In this document: positions 1 to 11,984 of the stretch, piece by piece | How the letters are laid out: each line of letters starts with the position of its first letter | How positions within the stretch are numbered: the first letter of the stretch is position 1 | Assembly (NCBI GenBank): GCA_035041965.1 | Contig: JAPYMA010001103.1 | Location: 47,196-111,195, forward strand | Length of the DNA: 64,000 bases | Source of the DNA: Anisakis pegreffii | Taxonomy: Eukaryota > Nematoda > Chromadorea > Rhabditida > Anisakidae | Reading direction: 5' to 3' | The notes under the pieces: model-generated | The model's database searches: none | Seen by the model: only the letters and a program-made list of their open reading frames with translations | Told to the model about the DNA's origin: nothing | Position numbers and translations under genes: made by a program

Positions 1-270
1 TAGTTTTTTGAGAGAATTTTCATGATCGAGAGGAAGTATAGGTTGTAGAGTAGTGATATGGTAGTGAGATCGAATGTTTCTTGAGAATGCCCGCGAAAAT
101 TTCATTCTTTTCCAATAGAGAATCTCACAGATTAAGGCCTAATTGCAAATTCAAATCCTGATCGTAATCATTCTATCCTATTCCTGCACAGTTAATCGCT
201 AGTGCTTTATTGTATTGAAGACAATTTCGGATTGGAAACTTTTGTGCCAAAATGGAAACTGAATGAAAAT

Positions 271-275
271 TTCAG
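271..275 (+). other. trans-splice acceptor of collagen gene A
   Basis: TTCAG ends one base before the ATG at 277. No upstream donor or coding exon is visible, so this reads as a spliced-leader acceptor. It decides the start: the open frame extends upstream to 202, but the residues before the Met do not resemble the other three collagens, which all begin at the equivalent Met. Confidence 0.6.
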
Positions 276-276
276 T

Positions 277-2084
277 ATGGGGGCGCGAACGATCGTGAAT
301 ATCGCGTCCGCGGCCAGTGGTGCCGTTATAATTGCGTCGTTGATCGTTTGTGGAGTGCTTTTCAATGATTTGAACACACTCTACAGCGATGTTCTTTCGG
401 ATATGGATGACTTTAAGGTGAGTTCCGAGGATTTTCGTTTGAAACCATATGAATTGATCAGTTGATCAGCTGTCAATCAATATCGATCAGCTTAACTAGT
501 AGAATAGGAATTCGAATTGAATCAGCAAACCATGACTATAAGGGGATGTTCAGCCTCATGAGAATCATCGCTTGGCTCGTTGATTATTCGATTGCAAAAT
601 CAAGTGTTTCTGGTGAAAAACTTGAATGAAGCTACTAGTGTAAATCAAGATAACGTCTGATATTCATGCTTACGATAAGAATGAGATATGAGTGATTTAG
701 ACATTGGCGAACGATGCATGGGATGAGATCATGTCGGTGCATGGAATGATCAAAGGGGCACATGAGAAGAGCGCTAAAGATCTGTTCTCTGAACTGATCT
801 CGCACGGTGGACGTGCCAAGCGACAGGCCAATTGCGGTGAGATCTGTTAACCTCTTTCAAAACTCTATTCGGTGTGGAACCGGGCAGTGCGAAAGCAAAC
901 TAAAATTTATCTCAATTCAGCTAAAAAGTAGCATTGAAACTCATTTCGATCAAACGGTTTCATTAATTTGCGTATCTCAAATAGAGATGGGTTCGAACAA
1001 GCACCTGAACTGAACTAACTCATTTCTCGTTTTCAGCATGCGCAGCCAGAGCAGCTAACTGCCCACCAGGCCCACCAGGACCACAAGGAGATCCTGGACC
1101 ACCTGGAGGTGAGAGCTTGAACTCGTTTTGATGTTGACTTCTACTTCACGGCTATATTTAAAGAAAGACATCTTTTAACACTAAACTTTCAAGCATCCAA
1201 CGATAACGTTGGCATTTTCAGAGCCTGGACCACGCGGTGTGGACGGAAGACCGGGACCTGATGGCATCGGTGTAACCACCGGTCCGAACAGCCGTGGAGG
1301 ATGCATCCAATGCCCACCTGGACCACCTGGACCACCAGGCCCACCGGGAAGGCTTGGACCACCAGGACCACCTGGTCGTCCTGGCCCACCAGGTCCAGGA
1401 AGCGGTGGAATGGGACCACCAGGACCACCTGGTGCACCAGGAGACATGGGACCACCAGGTCAGATCATTTTCGTGGGTTGTATCGTTAAACGTTCCGTCA
1501 TAGAATCGGTTCCATTCAGCGGTCGTTCAATGCTAAGGATGATCTCGAGGCTATTCATAATTTCAGGCTCAAACGGACCACCAGGACCTCCAGGACCACC
1601 TGGCAAGAACGGGCAATCGGGAATCGGCCAGAAGGGACCCAAAGGACCACCAGGACCACCTGGTCCACCAGGACATCCAGGACCAAATGGTCCTCCAGGA
1701 GCACCTTCACACCCAGGACCACCAGGAGGACCCGGACCAGCCGGTCGACCGGGACCACCTGGACCACCGGGACCACCAGGACCTGTAAGTAAAATCTCTC
1801 ATTGCATCTATTCTGACATCACCGAAATAATTGAATCAAACAGTCTCTCAAGCTTACTCTTCAAGAGAGTTAACCTTATTGTCGTCCTTCACAAATTTGC
1901 TCAAACTCATCTTTGATTTCAGCCTGGAGCCGCAGGACAAGGTGGCAGCGATGCCCTATACTGCCCATGCCCACCAAGAACTCTGCGTACTCATCGTCGC
2001 CGTATGTCCGCACCTACTGCCAGACGTCATATCACACATCGTGCAAGACCGATGAGACCCGTATTGAAACATCGAACCCATTAA
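277..2084 (+). CDS. cuticle collagen A, six exons
   Basis: Exons 277-417, 701-836, 1037-1108, 1222-1458, 1567-1784 and 1923-2084, 321 residues, all phases consistent. The product is a secreted structural protein that trimerises and is cross-linked into the cuticle. Exon 1 encodes a signal anchor ([15 protein letters not shown] and a hydrophobic run to about residue 33). Exon 2 ends with RAKR, the subtilisin-type processing site, then Q-A-N-C. Exon 3 has a short Gly-X-Y run after a Cys. Exons 4 and 5 carry the main Gly-X-Y domain, entered through C-I-Q-C and dominated by GPP. Exon 6 has Y-C-P-C-P-P-R followed by an Arg/His-rich tail. Collagen B lies 3.5 kb downstream with the same six-exon structure and closely similar exon 5 and intron 4. 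Several antisense and other-frame ORFs here are GPP-repeat shadows. The family call is firm; the orthologue is not assigned. Confidence 0.93.
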
Positions 2085-2247
2085 AATTTTTGAAAGTTCA
2101 TTCGAATCATCGCAGATTCACCACAATATCCACCGCTACTGAATCCTTTTTATACATCTTTTCAGCGTTTTCACATTCACAGTCGACTGTATCGATGATC
2201 GTTCTATTCAGTTTCAGTATATTTTCTAACAAACAAACTTAGTTCTG

Positions 2248-2253
2248 AATAAA
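2248..2253 (+). terminator. polyadenylation signal of collagen gene A
   Basis: An AATAAA hexamer lies 164 bases after the TAA stop. The distance and position suit 3' end formation for this gene. Cleavage itself cannot be seen. Confidence 0.5.
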
Positions 2254-5200
2254 TGAATTCTCACAAAGAACCTGTTGCTCTAACGAAACATTTCACTTCA
2301 TCACAATTATTTCATACATTCAACTCATCCTTCAAATACACTTCACCTGATTCAACAGCATTCAACAAGTAATTTATTGTTTTCATATCAATGCGTTATA
2401 CAACGACCAACAGATAGATATCTGCTGCACACAACTGAAGTATCGCAAAAAGTCTTCACAAATAATTGATGAGAAACGAACAGCAGCACATTCACAAGCA
2501 TCATGCATTTACTTGTGTCAACAAAGGCACTTGTCTAATTGTATAGTGCAACTCGTAACAAAGTAATACTCAGCAGTATATTTCATAGATAGATTTAACA
2601 GAGTTGGCTGATCACTACATTGCCCAGCAGGAATCGTCATGAAATCAGTCGTCACTCACCGAAACTACAGTAACAATCCATAACGTAGGGAAATTGCAAC
2701 GGGTGGATATGCACGAATTTGCAACAAACATTTTAAGCACGCACGTTTCGGTTGGTATTCCATATCGCATTGCTCATAAAAATTCACTGAATTTTCATAT
2801 ACAATCAAACAGTTGTTCGCTTTTACTGGGCATTATTTTGAAAAAATACAATTATCAGGACACCATTGACTTGTTGAATATGTTAAATCTGAAATAAAAT
2901 AGTGAGGAGTTGGCCCAGATGCGATCCAAAGCCATACTGATTGTGAGATCAGTACAGCAGTGATCTAATTCACAGAAGATGCTTTGAGCCACAAACATCA
3001 TGATTCTTGCAAATGCTCGAATGAACTCAATGCGAACACTAAAGAATACTGTTCTCCATCTCATTCGGTGGCACCTGGATTGTTCCAGTGCTGTCATATA
3101 TCTGCACAACTGCGACATATCGCTGGTCCATGATTCACACTTCAATAATTGTCTGATTATGGAAACTCAACTGATCGTTTGCAGGCAGCAATGATCATGT
3201 TTCAGCTTAAAAATGGAATCCTTCTGGCCAATTCATGATCTATTAATGAAATAATGCAAAAATGCATAACACATTCTAGTTTATCTTCGTGAATTCAGCC
3301 TCTTCGAGCGCTGAACACTGCGGATCTGCAAAATGTACAATGCTTATGATCTAGGCATTATAATGCAAAACATAGTTTCATCTCTGTGCACGTAAACGCA
3401 CGCCTCTGTCTTGTATCGAATTCATACAAAAATTTAGTAATTCGTCTCTCGGGTGACCGCAGCAAACTTTCACGGTGACTCGTCAATAAAAACACTCACT
3501 CAAATAAGCTGTCGAATGCAAAAGGTAGTGTTAGTTCCATTTGTGCACCATGCAACCAACTTTGCTCAAAAAACTTCACCAACCAGTTGCAGCAAACTGT
3601 CAGTTTCTTCATTCCAAATGGAATATTTCGGTAACTATAACAAAAATGACTGAATGAATGTTACAACTATTGTAAATGTGAAAAGGCGATATATAATAGA
3701 AGTGAATAACCAGTTCTATCATAAAAACTAAATATTATAAAACTTTTTCCTTTGCAATTATTGAGCAAGCAATATTTATGATCATTTTAATCAAACTGAA
3801 CAAACGTGGTAATTCATCTTCACTAGAACTGATCAAAAGTTACGCAGCACTTATATCTGCAATTAGTTATTCCTCATTGCCAGTGATATTTACGAATTGC
3901 ACAAATGTTAATTCAAGCACATTCTTCTGCTTAGATGCGCAATATAACCAGCCCAACTGATTCGGCTATATTTATGTTCTTTTTTCAATCAAACTGGATT
4001 ATGAAATGATTTGGTTTTGACACGAATTGCATCGTAGGAGAGTAAATGATAAGCAGAAGAAGTATTTGGAGAAAGAGAAGGGGTTATTATTAATAAGTCT
4101 GATTTAGGTTGTGATCTGAAGTGATCTGAACTGATGCAACCAGATAACGACATATTTGTGTACTTGTGGTAGTTTATTGGCTAAATTCTCATTCGCTGAT
4201 AGTGTATATGGTGCGTGTTGAACGCGTGTTCGGTAATACGATTAAAAGATGATTCTTCAATGATGTGTGCGTTATGCATTCCATTAATTGCATAATTTGC
4301 AGCAATAGAAACACCGACGATGTGGAATGCAACTGAATTGAATCGAAATCGAAATGATCATTGCAACCACTTTTAGAAGGTCAAAATGTTTGAAGTGGAA
4401 CGGAGAAGAGGCAAATTATAAAAATGCAGCAGCACAAGACTGCATCGCTACGGTATGACCGATCATCCACAAAAACTTCAGAAACAATTAAGTCTCCCGT
4501 TTTCGCTTTCATCACAACATCTTTAGCGCACATTTTCGCGATTGTGATTAATGTCTTCATTGAGTGTGTAATAAAATTTCCTTTTTTTTTTTTTGTTTGT
4601 TTTTCTCAAGTGACATATTGGGTGCATTAAGTGTAAAATTAATCGTGTACTCGAGATTCAAAGAGACTGACGACAGACAGTAAAACTTGAAAATTGTAAA
4701 TCGGAGAAATTTACTGAAGAAAGAAACAAAATGGGTGTTTGTTTAAGTGATACCCTTGTGTCTTCTGTTCAGTTCGTGGGATCGTATTCAACTTGGTTTT
4801 TTTCCTTTCCTGGTTTTGTATTCAATTCTCGACAGGAAAGAGAGCAACAAAAGTCTCTTGCGTGTAGAAAGAACGTCTCTTATCTCGTCAAACATCCTAG
4901 TTTTCATCTTATTTTAATAATTATTCAGCAATAGCAATTCAACAACCATCATTATTACCATTGCCATTATCGTCGTTACATCTCAACCTCGTCTTCAATT
5001 CGTCAACAATTGCTGCTTGCCGTCTTTTGCACCCTGATACGAATAGCACTTACAATTAGGAAATTTGAGAAGAATGATGTGTCTAAATCAACAGGTATGG
5101 CAATGCAGAATGCTGAACGCATAAAAGGTGCTTCATGCACACATCAGGATGTCATACGCACTCCGTGTGCTGACCATGATCGGTGAATGCTATTTGCCAC

Positions 5201-5620
5201 TCACTAGTTGCCATCAGTCGACCGTACCTAATTCCTTTCCCCTCTCAGAACGTTGAGGAACAATTGGTGTGATATTATTTTCTGCAATCATTTCGTCTAC
5301 CCATAGAATCCTGGATCCTTTCAACTCTAGATTATTCGAATTCATTTGTATCACACGTGATCCAAACCTCGTTGGAGTATTAGTTGGGGATTGGGCATTT
5401 TATGGGCAAAAAAAAGAAGTACTACTGTCAGTTGTATTCGAGGAAAAAAGTTCAAAAGTTCTCTTTTTCATAGTAAGAATGTGAAATGTAACCTTGCTCA
5501 ATGTTAGAACAACGACGAATGGAGACTTTTAGCGATAAAATGAATGAAATGTTTAAGTGGTAAATGCTCGCAAAGGCTGCATGAACTAGATCGGCTGAAT
5601 GAAATAAAAATTTTGAAGCA
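2254..5620. other. intergenic region between collagens A and B
   Basis: About 3.4 kb of AT-rich DNA. The open frames here are short, have no splice context and resemble nothing I know, so I call no gene. The one recognisable item is the orphan copy of collagen intron 1 at about 3998-4136, listed separately. A poly-T run lies near 4580. Confidence 0.6.
3998..4136 (+). repeat. orphan copy of collagen intron 1
   Basis: About 139 bases closely match the interior of intron 1 of collagen B (about 5796-5935, same strand) and of collagen C (about 23195-23335, opposite strand). Shared landmarks are GATTTGGTTTTGACACGA, the following CATCGTAGGAGAG, and TAAGTCTGATTTAGG. No collagen exon adjoins it. I infer a remnant of a partial collagen duplication, though a small dispersed repeat sitting in the introns is also possible. 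Confidence 0.75.
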
Positions 5621-5623
5621 GAA

Positions 5624-5629
5624 CTTTTA
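5624..5629 (+). other. trans-splice acceptor of collagen gene B
   Basis: CTTTTAG ends two bases before the ATG at 5632, with no visible donor or exon upstream. I take it as the spliced-leader acceptor fixing the start. Sequence similarity to collagen C begins at the ATG and not in this leader. Confidence 0.5.
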
Positions 5630-5631
5630 GG

Positions 5632-7492
5632 ATGGGGGCGCGGATATTCATCAACGTCGCGTCTGCCGCGAGTGGAGCCATAATCCTGGCATCATTAATA
5701 GTTGTTGGAGTGTTGGTGAATGATTTGAATAATCTTTATAGCGATGTGCTGAATAATATGGATGACTTCAAGGTGATTTTGTCACTTATGGTATTGGATT
5801 GTGAGATGATTTGGTTTTGACACGAGGTGCATCGTAGGAGAGTAAATGATAAGCAGAAGAAGTATCTGGAGAACGGGAAGGGAGATTATTAATAAGTCTG
5901 ATTTAGGTTTTAGATCTGAAGTGATCAATAGAGATCATCAAGTGATTGTCAATTGAATGTTTGATAATGAAAATGATCTGATTGAGGCATTGGCGAATGA
6001 TGCATGGGACGAGATAATGAGTGTTCATGGAATGGTAAAAGGAAATCATGAAAAATCAGCACAGGAACTGTTTTCTGAGATTGTTTCGATGGGACGTATC
6101 AAGAGACAGGACAACTGCGGTATGGCGTTAGATTCACTTTATTGTCTTAGTTAAGCAACTCATTGCGTTGTTCGGTACCATACCACAGAGTACGTATCAT
6201 TACTCACAAACTCTTTTTCAGCTTGTGCAGCACCTGCGCAAAACTGTCCACCTGGACCACCAGGACCTATGGGAGATCCAGGAATGCCTGGAGGTTTGTT
6301 GATGAATACAGTAATGAATAGGGCACCTTTGCTAACGACGAAAAGAACAAAATCCCAGAATAAGAACTTTCACGTGTCATATTCAGATTTGAATGTTTTT
6401 CATATGCTTAGATCAGAACTGCTTGAAACTGATGGCTTAAACTGAAAACCTATTCAGTTATCTATGTAGTAACAACTGATTCTCATTTGAGAACCCGGTC
6501 CACGTGGCGTTGATGGACCACCAGGCTTGGACGGTCTGCCTGGTGAACCGAACGTACACATGCCCACCGAATGCGTCAAATGCCCACCTGGACCACCTGG
6601 ACCAGCAGGACCTGCAGGAATGGCAGGACCACCAGGTCCACCCGGTCGACCAGGCCCACCAGGCATCGCTGCAGTACCGGGACCACCAGGACCACCTGGC
6701 GCACCAGGAGACATGGGTCCACCAGGTCAGATCACTTTCATGATTTTCGGGGGTTATATCGCTAAGGATTTCGTCTTAAAATTGGCTCGATTCATTTTCA
6801 TTCAATAATAACGATGATTTTAAGGCTATTTATAATTTCAGGCCAATCCGGACCACCAGGACCTCCAGGACCACCTGGTCAGAATGGACAATCGGGAATC
6901 GGTCAGAAGGGACCCAAAGGACCACCAGGACCACCTGGTCCACCAGGACATCCAGGACCAAATGGCCCTCCAGGAATGCCCGCACAACCAGGACCACCAG
7001 GAGGACCCGGACCAGCCGGTCGCCCAGGACCACCAGGACCACCAGGACCGCCAGGACCTGTAAGTAAAACCTCTGATTGCTTCGAACCTAACCTCGTCAC
7101 CAAAATAAGTGGATCAAAAGTCTCTTTCAATAGAAACTCGTTTCGTTGCTCGTCAATGTTCTCTCGCACAAATTCGTGAAAACGCCCTATCCCATTTTAT
7201 ATCTCATTGCAGTGGTTATATTTCTGTGGACATCTCTCTCATTGCTTCCAATATCAAACAGATACGTTCCCGACAATATCTTTCAAACGACTCTCGCGAA
7301 TGCGATAATTTCGCGTTTCTCACATCATCCAGCATTAATCCCTTGTGAGTATTTCAGCCTGGAACGGCTGGCCAAGGTGGCAGCGATGCACTCTACTGTC
7401 CATGTCCGGCCAGAACTCTCAGTGTGAAACGTCGCATGTCGGCAGCAGCCACCAAAAAAGAAGACGACACAAGACCAATGCAACCACTATAA
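5632..7492 (+). CDS. cuticle collagen B, six exons
   Basis: Exons 5632-5772, 5987-6119, 6222-6293, 6492-6725, 6842-7059 and 7358-7492, 310 residues, phases consistent. Domain order is the family norm: signal anchor (residues 1-33), RIKR processing site at the end of exon 2, Cys-bounded short collagen block, main Gly-X-Y domain (exons 4-5), then [10 protein letters not shown] and a short basic/acidic tail. Intron 1 ends in ATTGAG and intron 3 in TTTGAG instead of TTTCAG; these acceptors are supported by alignment with A and by phase. Its 5' half, introns included, is almost identical to collagen C, while its exon 5 is closest to collagen A, so the gene is a mosaic. The function, cuticle structure, is inferred from the family. 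Confidence 0.93.
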
Positions 7493-8091
7493 GCTTGAGC
7501 ATAGCCATGCTCGGCTTGAGCCGAAGTTGCTTGCCATGGAATTTTCTGTTTGCCATGTCAAATTCTTCGAATTTTCTCTCGCAATTCACTCGCTTCTCTC
7601 CGAACTATTCAAAAAAATTCTTCCCAATCATCGCAAATTACAAATGTCTCTTCTTACAATTACTTCAAACCACCACCACTTATTTATTCGTTGAATTCTC
7701 TATTCAAAGTAAGTCTGAATGTTTGTGCGATAATGATGATGAAGTAAAAAAGATTCATTCAATAGATCAAATGCGCCACAGTGAATGATCACCTAAAGGA
7801 TCATTAAATGTCGGTGTACTAGTTTTACACAAAGTGAATGATAACGATCCATTGAGCTTTCTTATTTACTAACTGAAACATTCAAAGAAATCTTAAAAAG
7901 GAAAAAAACTGCAATTTCCTATTATTGGAACTTCACCGCAGTGGTGATAAGTCTCCTTCTTCACATGAAATATAAAAACTGAATGCAAAACTCACAAATC
8001 AATTCAGTGAATTCATAGCAATTGCTATTAATTTGAATGAAAAATGTTGCATTGAAAAATGAAAAAACTGGCAAGCAAACCGAATCAAAAT
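7493..8091. other. convergent intergenic spacer
   Basis: Spacer between the 3' ends of collagen B (+) and the UGT (-). It is AT-rich, with no credible exon, RNA gene or repeat that I can see. I found no clear AATAAA close to the collagen B stop. Confidence 0.6.
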
Positions 8092-11000
8092 CTACTTTAT
8101 GCACAGTGCAAATACTAGTGATAAAGGGATGAGAATAATCAAATCTATATTCAACACTGTAAAATAAGATAAATTTATGGATCGAGTATAGAATAGCTGA
8201 GGCATTCGACCACCGAATTTCAGTAGTCGATTCATTTTGAAGACAGCCTCATCGATCGCAGGCATAGGCGAATCATCGTAGACGGCTCGTAGCCTTTGCA
8301 TATTCTCCTTGTATCGTGGCTCAGTGATTAGCTGACGCATCGAGTGAACTAGAGAGTCTTTAGTAAGGTTGACCTGAAAGCGGACACATCATATATCTGC
8401 ATTTTTATCCATAAACAATGAGGATGATTATAATAATGATTGAATTGCAATCTGTTGAATGATGAGCTGAGAATCAAGGAAACAGTAGTGCGATCATGAT
8501 TATGATAATAGTTGTGATCAACTGAGTGATTCACAAAATTGCAAAATTTATGAACAGCGCTACGAAAAGTGAAAAACTTCCAACCTTATTAATCGTTTTA
8601 CCACAACCGTTTCGTTCAATTAGCCATGCGTTACGAAGTTGCTCGGCAAACAACGGTATGAAAAGCATTGGAACTGTGGCACAGATTCCCTCTTTTGTAC
8701 TGTAAATTGATTCGTTAGCGGTATGCTACATTTGCAAACTGTACTTTGACGACGTGGATTCTCGGTATCCGCTATATCGGGCAAAATCTCATCTGATTCG
8801 TCATCAACCAGCCACACATCAACTAGCAATGACAATTTCAATGAATCTTGCTCAGAACCACTTATTTTGCAACACACACACATTAGAGTTGGTGTCAGTG
8901 AATGAGTTATGACTGACGATACTGGTTAATGATAGTGGTACACTACTCGGTTTCGAACGATACTGCCCACCACAAATGGGAGTCGAACCTGCGGAGGAAA
9001 GTTTTACTCGAAACCGAATGCTGTTTTACCAGTATCATTGATGTTGTGAACCTGAGCCAGACTAGCATTTTTTTTGGTTTGTATCTAATTATCTGATAGT
9101 GCTTAAATGAGCGCAGTGATATACTGATGTTAACAATAAGCAATGACCTTTTTAAGCCTCCATGTGTCACGAAGAGTTTCGTTCGATTATGATTCAGCAA
9201 ATCATTTTGTGGCATCCACTGCAAAAGTTTAATGTGTCTTTTCAAGTGATGCTTGCATGCAGAATGCGTCCAAATGATACGATACTCGCTCAGTTCATTC
9301 AACGCATCAGCAATTGCTTGTTGGGTTTGTTGTGGAGCCGCGGACCAGTTCACAATTGTTCCAAAAGCGATCAAAATGGTGCCTCTCGAGCTGGGATCTT
9401 CGACGAATTCGGCCAGTTCCTTTGTTAGTGATCGATACGGTTGACAATATGCACCATACATGAACAACTGCAAAAGAACGCATTCTGTGGATAAACGAGA
9501 GTTCCTCAGAATGATTTACGCCCAAAGCTTATCGATGTTGAGTCGTTCGTTCTAAGTGCAAACGAAGCAATTATTATCGCAGTTGATGATAGTCATTAAT
9601 CAACATCGTCGCACTATAACAACTAATGAAACGACCGAAAATTGCGCAGTCAATAAGTCGAAAAAATTAAGTTGAACATTTATTCTAATGAACTGAAAAA
9701 CTTATTCTATTGATTTCATAACATCAAAGATTTACATCCACTCAATGACCCTCGAATATTACGCAACAAAATTGAGGTGACCAGAAAATTGATGTGAAAT
9801 TTGATTGATCGGAGCGACTGATCACACACACACACACACACACACCTACCTCATTATTGGTCGCCATCGGTGTGTACACACTCAGTGGCATATCCGAGAA
9901 AATGTACGCAGAATCCGCATAGTAATTGGAAATATCAAAATTTTGCAGTATTGGTGAAAGTGCTTTCTGCATGAAGCGATTTGACGCAATCTTAAGCGCT
10001 GAAGACATTCCCAGCCATTCGTAAGCGTTACGTAAGCGATCTTTAAAATGTGTCATCTCGTAATAGGCATCGTCGAAGTCGGCGAAATACGTTGGCATCG
10101 TTAAGTAATTCCTTCAAATGAACCCAGAATACTTTAGCGAAGCCACGGATCTAGTTATTATCATGCGCTTACGAAGGATTGTCATAATCTCACTTGAGAT
10201 TGTTGAATATGGGATGATCCAAAAATTTGTGAGAATAATAGCTTCCGAATTTAGCGAATGTTACTGACTGTTTCATTTTTAAAAAAAACATCCAAGATAA
10301 GTGACGATATCAGACAAAGGTGATGCTTAATTGAGTGTAATCGCAATGAATTGTTGCAAATTTCGAGTGAATAATAAAATGAAAATTCCGTGATCAATTC
10401 ATGACTGCATTACTGGTTTATACGAAATTACAGAACTTCTCTGAATTGATCAAGAACAACAACAGTGTTCGTATAAATTCGATGCAAAACCTTGAATATC
10501 CCCTTGAAATGCCATATCCACTCTCAACATCCGTCGAATGCATTACAATATGATGCGCTGGGCTCAATAGAGCCAAGCCATACGCACAAACCGCAAAAAG
10601 TGAATCTGTTAGAATCAAATCCCAATCATGGTTGCGTATCAGTTCAAATTGATCTCGATGATCGCTAAGCACATGTGTGCAACTATCCGAACCGTAACGA
10701 AATGGTTTCACCTGAAATTCCAAAAAGAAAGAGATCGGAACACTAATCGTAAAAAAATTTCTACTTCTTCATCAATCGTTGCCCTCCCTTCCAGACCCGA
10801 GAGTGGAATAGCTGTGAAAAACTCACGACTTACAAAGATTTTCCCTAGTGAAGTTGCTTGCTTGCAATAAGACTCGGATTGCACAACATCAGCTGTCTAT
10901 TAAGAGTTGTTCAGTGTTATTGTACATCTATAGCCAGTTGTTAAGTTGGATTACACGGTTGGTTTAGATCATTTTTGAATTCTTCTGTGATTTAATAGAA

Positions 11001-11942
11001 GAAGTGTACGGGAATAATCAGTTTTCTCTCTTTTGTATAAGATATTAAATCAATTTTCTGTTCGGTACTCTTCCCCTACTGTGATTTTGATTTGTTCAAT
11101 TGGTTGCTAAATAAGGTCGAGGCTCACATGCGACATGAACGTATACATGTTGTACCATATTCCACGTGCAAATTCCGTGTCTGCAAACGGGTCTTTGTGA
11201 CCTGAAATACGGGGCGGTAATTGTACGCAACTATTTCCTTGGATATATGCGTGACGAGAGCTAAACTGAAGTAGATTGAACAGGATTAATCACGGAATTG
11301 CGTGAGCTTAGCGAGGAGTCAAATTAGAGATTGGAGAGCAAAGTTCGAAGATTCTCAAAGCTGGCCGTTTTGGGCAGAATGCTGCTTTGATAGAAGAGGG
11401 AAAGTTGCAGAGCATTGGTGATACTAAGCAACTGCTAATGACATAGATCAACCTGTAACGTTGATGAACCACTCATTCGCATGACCCTTCAGTGAACCAA
11501 CTCCATAGTTCTCCATGTATATTGTGACGTTGTGTCCTGAAACTATGGAGTGAGCATTGTCGTAAATTAAATGAAATTTAAAAAATTCTGAAAAGTGCAT
11601 CAGTGGGTCAAACATACCTAAATCACTTCTGTAAGCTCTCTATCATGCAAAAGCTGCAGATATATGCTTGAATTGGTCAGATTCTTTCATTGATGAATGT
11701 ACAGATATTTAGTGAAAGATAACAAAGAGGCATTGATGAGTGATTAATAGAAGGTGTGAATGAAGGTGTGAACCTTGCTGTATGAGTTTTTGAAGTAATG
11801 GCATGAAGGACGCTGCATGACTCTTGCCCTGCGGCATCACACCGACTAGAATCTCCGATGCTGTCGTTGAGAGAAACAAATTCACAGCCAAAAAATAAGC
11901 AAATCCACTCATTCGATAGCTATTCCACCGCATTGTTGTCAT
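8092..11942 (-). CDS. UDP-glucuronosyltransferase, about ten exons
   Basis: Exons on -: 11774-11942, 11453-11536, 11128-11201, 10834-10896, 10491-10711, 10194-10267 (uncertain), 9850-10111, 9148-9467, 8585-8699 and 8092-8373; about 550 residues. It is a GT1-family, ER-membrane enzyme transferring sugar from UDP-sugar to small lipophilic acceptors. Visible features: a signal peptide (residues ~12-29, ending before SEILVG), SH-containing N-terminal loop (catalytic His region), the UGT signature spread over exons 8-9 (WMPQNDLL, VTHGGLK, then EGICATVPMLFIPLF-AEQ), and a C-terminal membrane segment with a very short tail ending CIK. The signature ends A-E-Q where G-D-Q is usual, within the allowed pattern. 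The exon 5 to 6 junction does not keep phase with the best donor (AG|GTTTTG); see findings. An ATTTCAG 36 bases upstream of the ATG fits trans-splicing. Confidence 0.88.
9823..9845. repeat. CA microsatellite
   Basis: An uninterrupted CA run inside UGT intron 7, immediately downstream of that intron's donor on the minus strand. Confidence 0.9.
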
Positions 11943-11977
11943 GCATACGCAGTTACTGACAGCTCAGTTTTAGTGAT

Positions 11978-11984
11978 CTGAAAT
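11978..11984 (-). other. trans-splice acceptor of the UGT gene
   Basis: Minus-strand ATTTCAG upstream of the UGT start codon, with no upstream donor. The first ATG after it is the one chosen. Two further in-frame Mets follow within eleven codons. Confidence 0.45.

Noticed and set aside
1181..1776. Antisense and alternative-frame ORFs over collagen Gly-X-Y regions, also at 6454-7169, 17040-17637 and 22063-22642
   Set aside because: GPP-type codon repeats leave other frames open. They lack Met/anchor context and splice structure; the collagen frames explain the sequence.
8943..9010. tRNA-like B-box (GGTTCGACTCCCA, minus strand) near 8980
   Set aside because: The flanking bases do not pair into a T-stem and no A-box or acceptor stem is found at the right distance.
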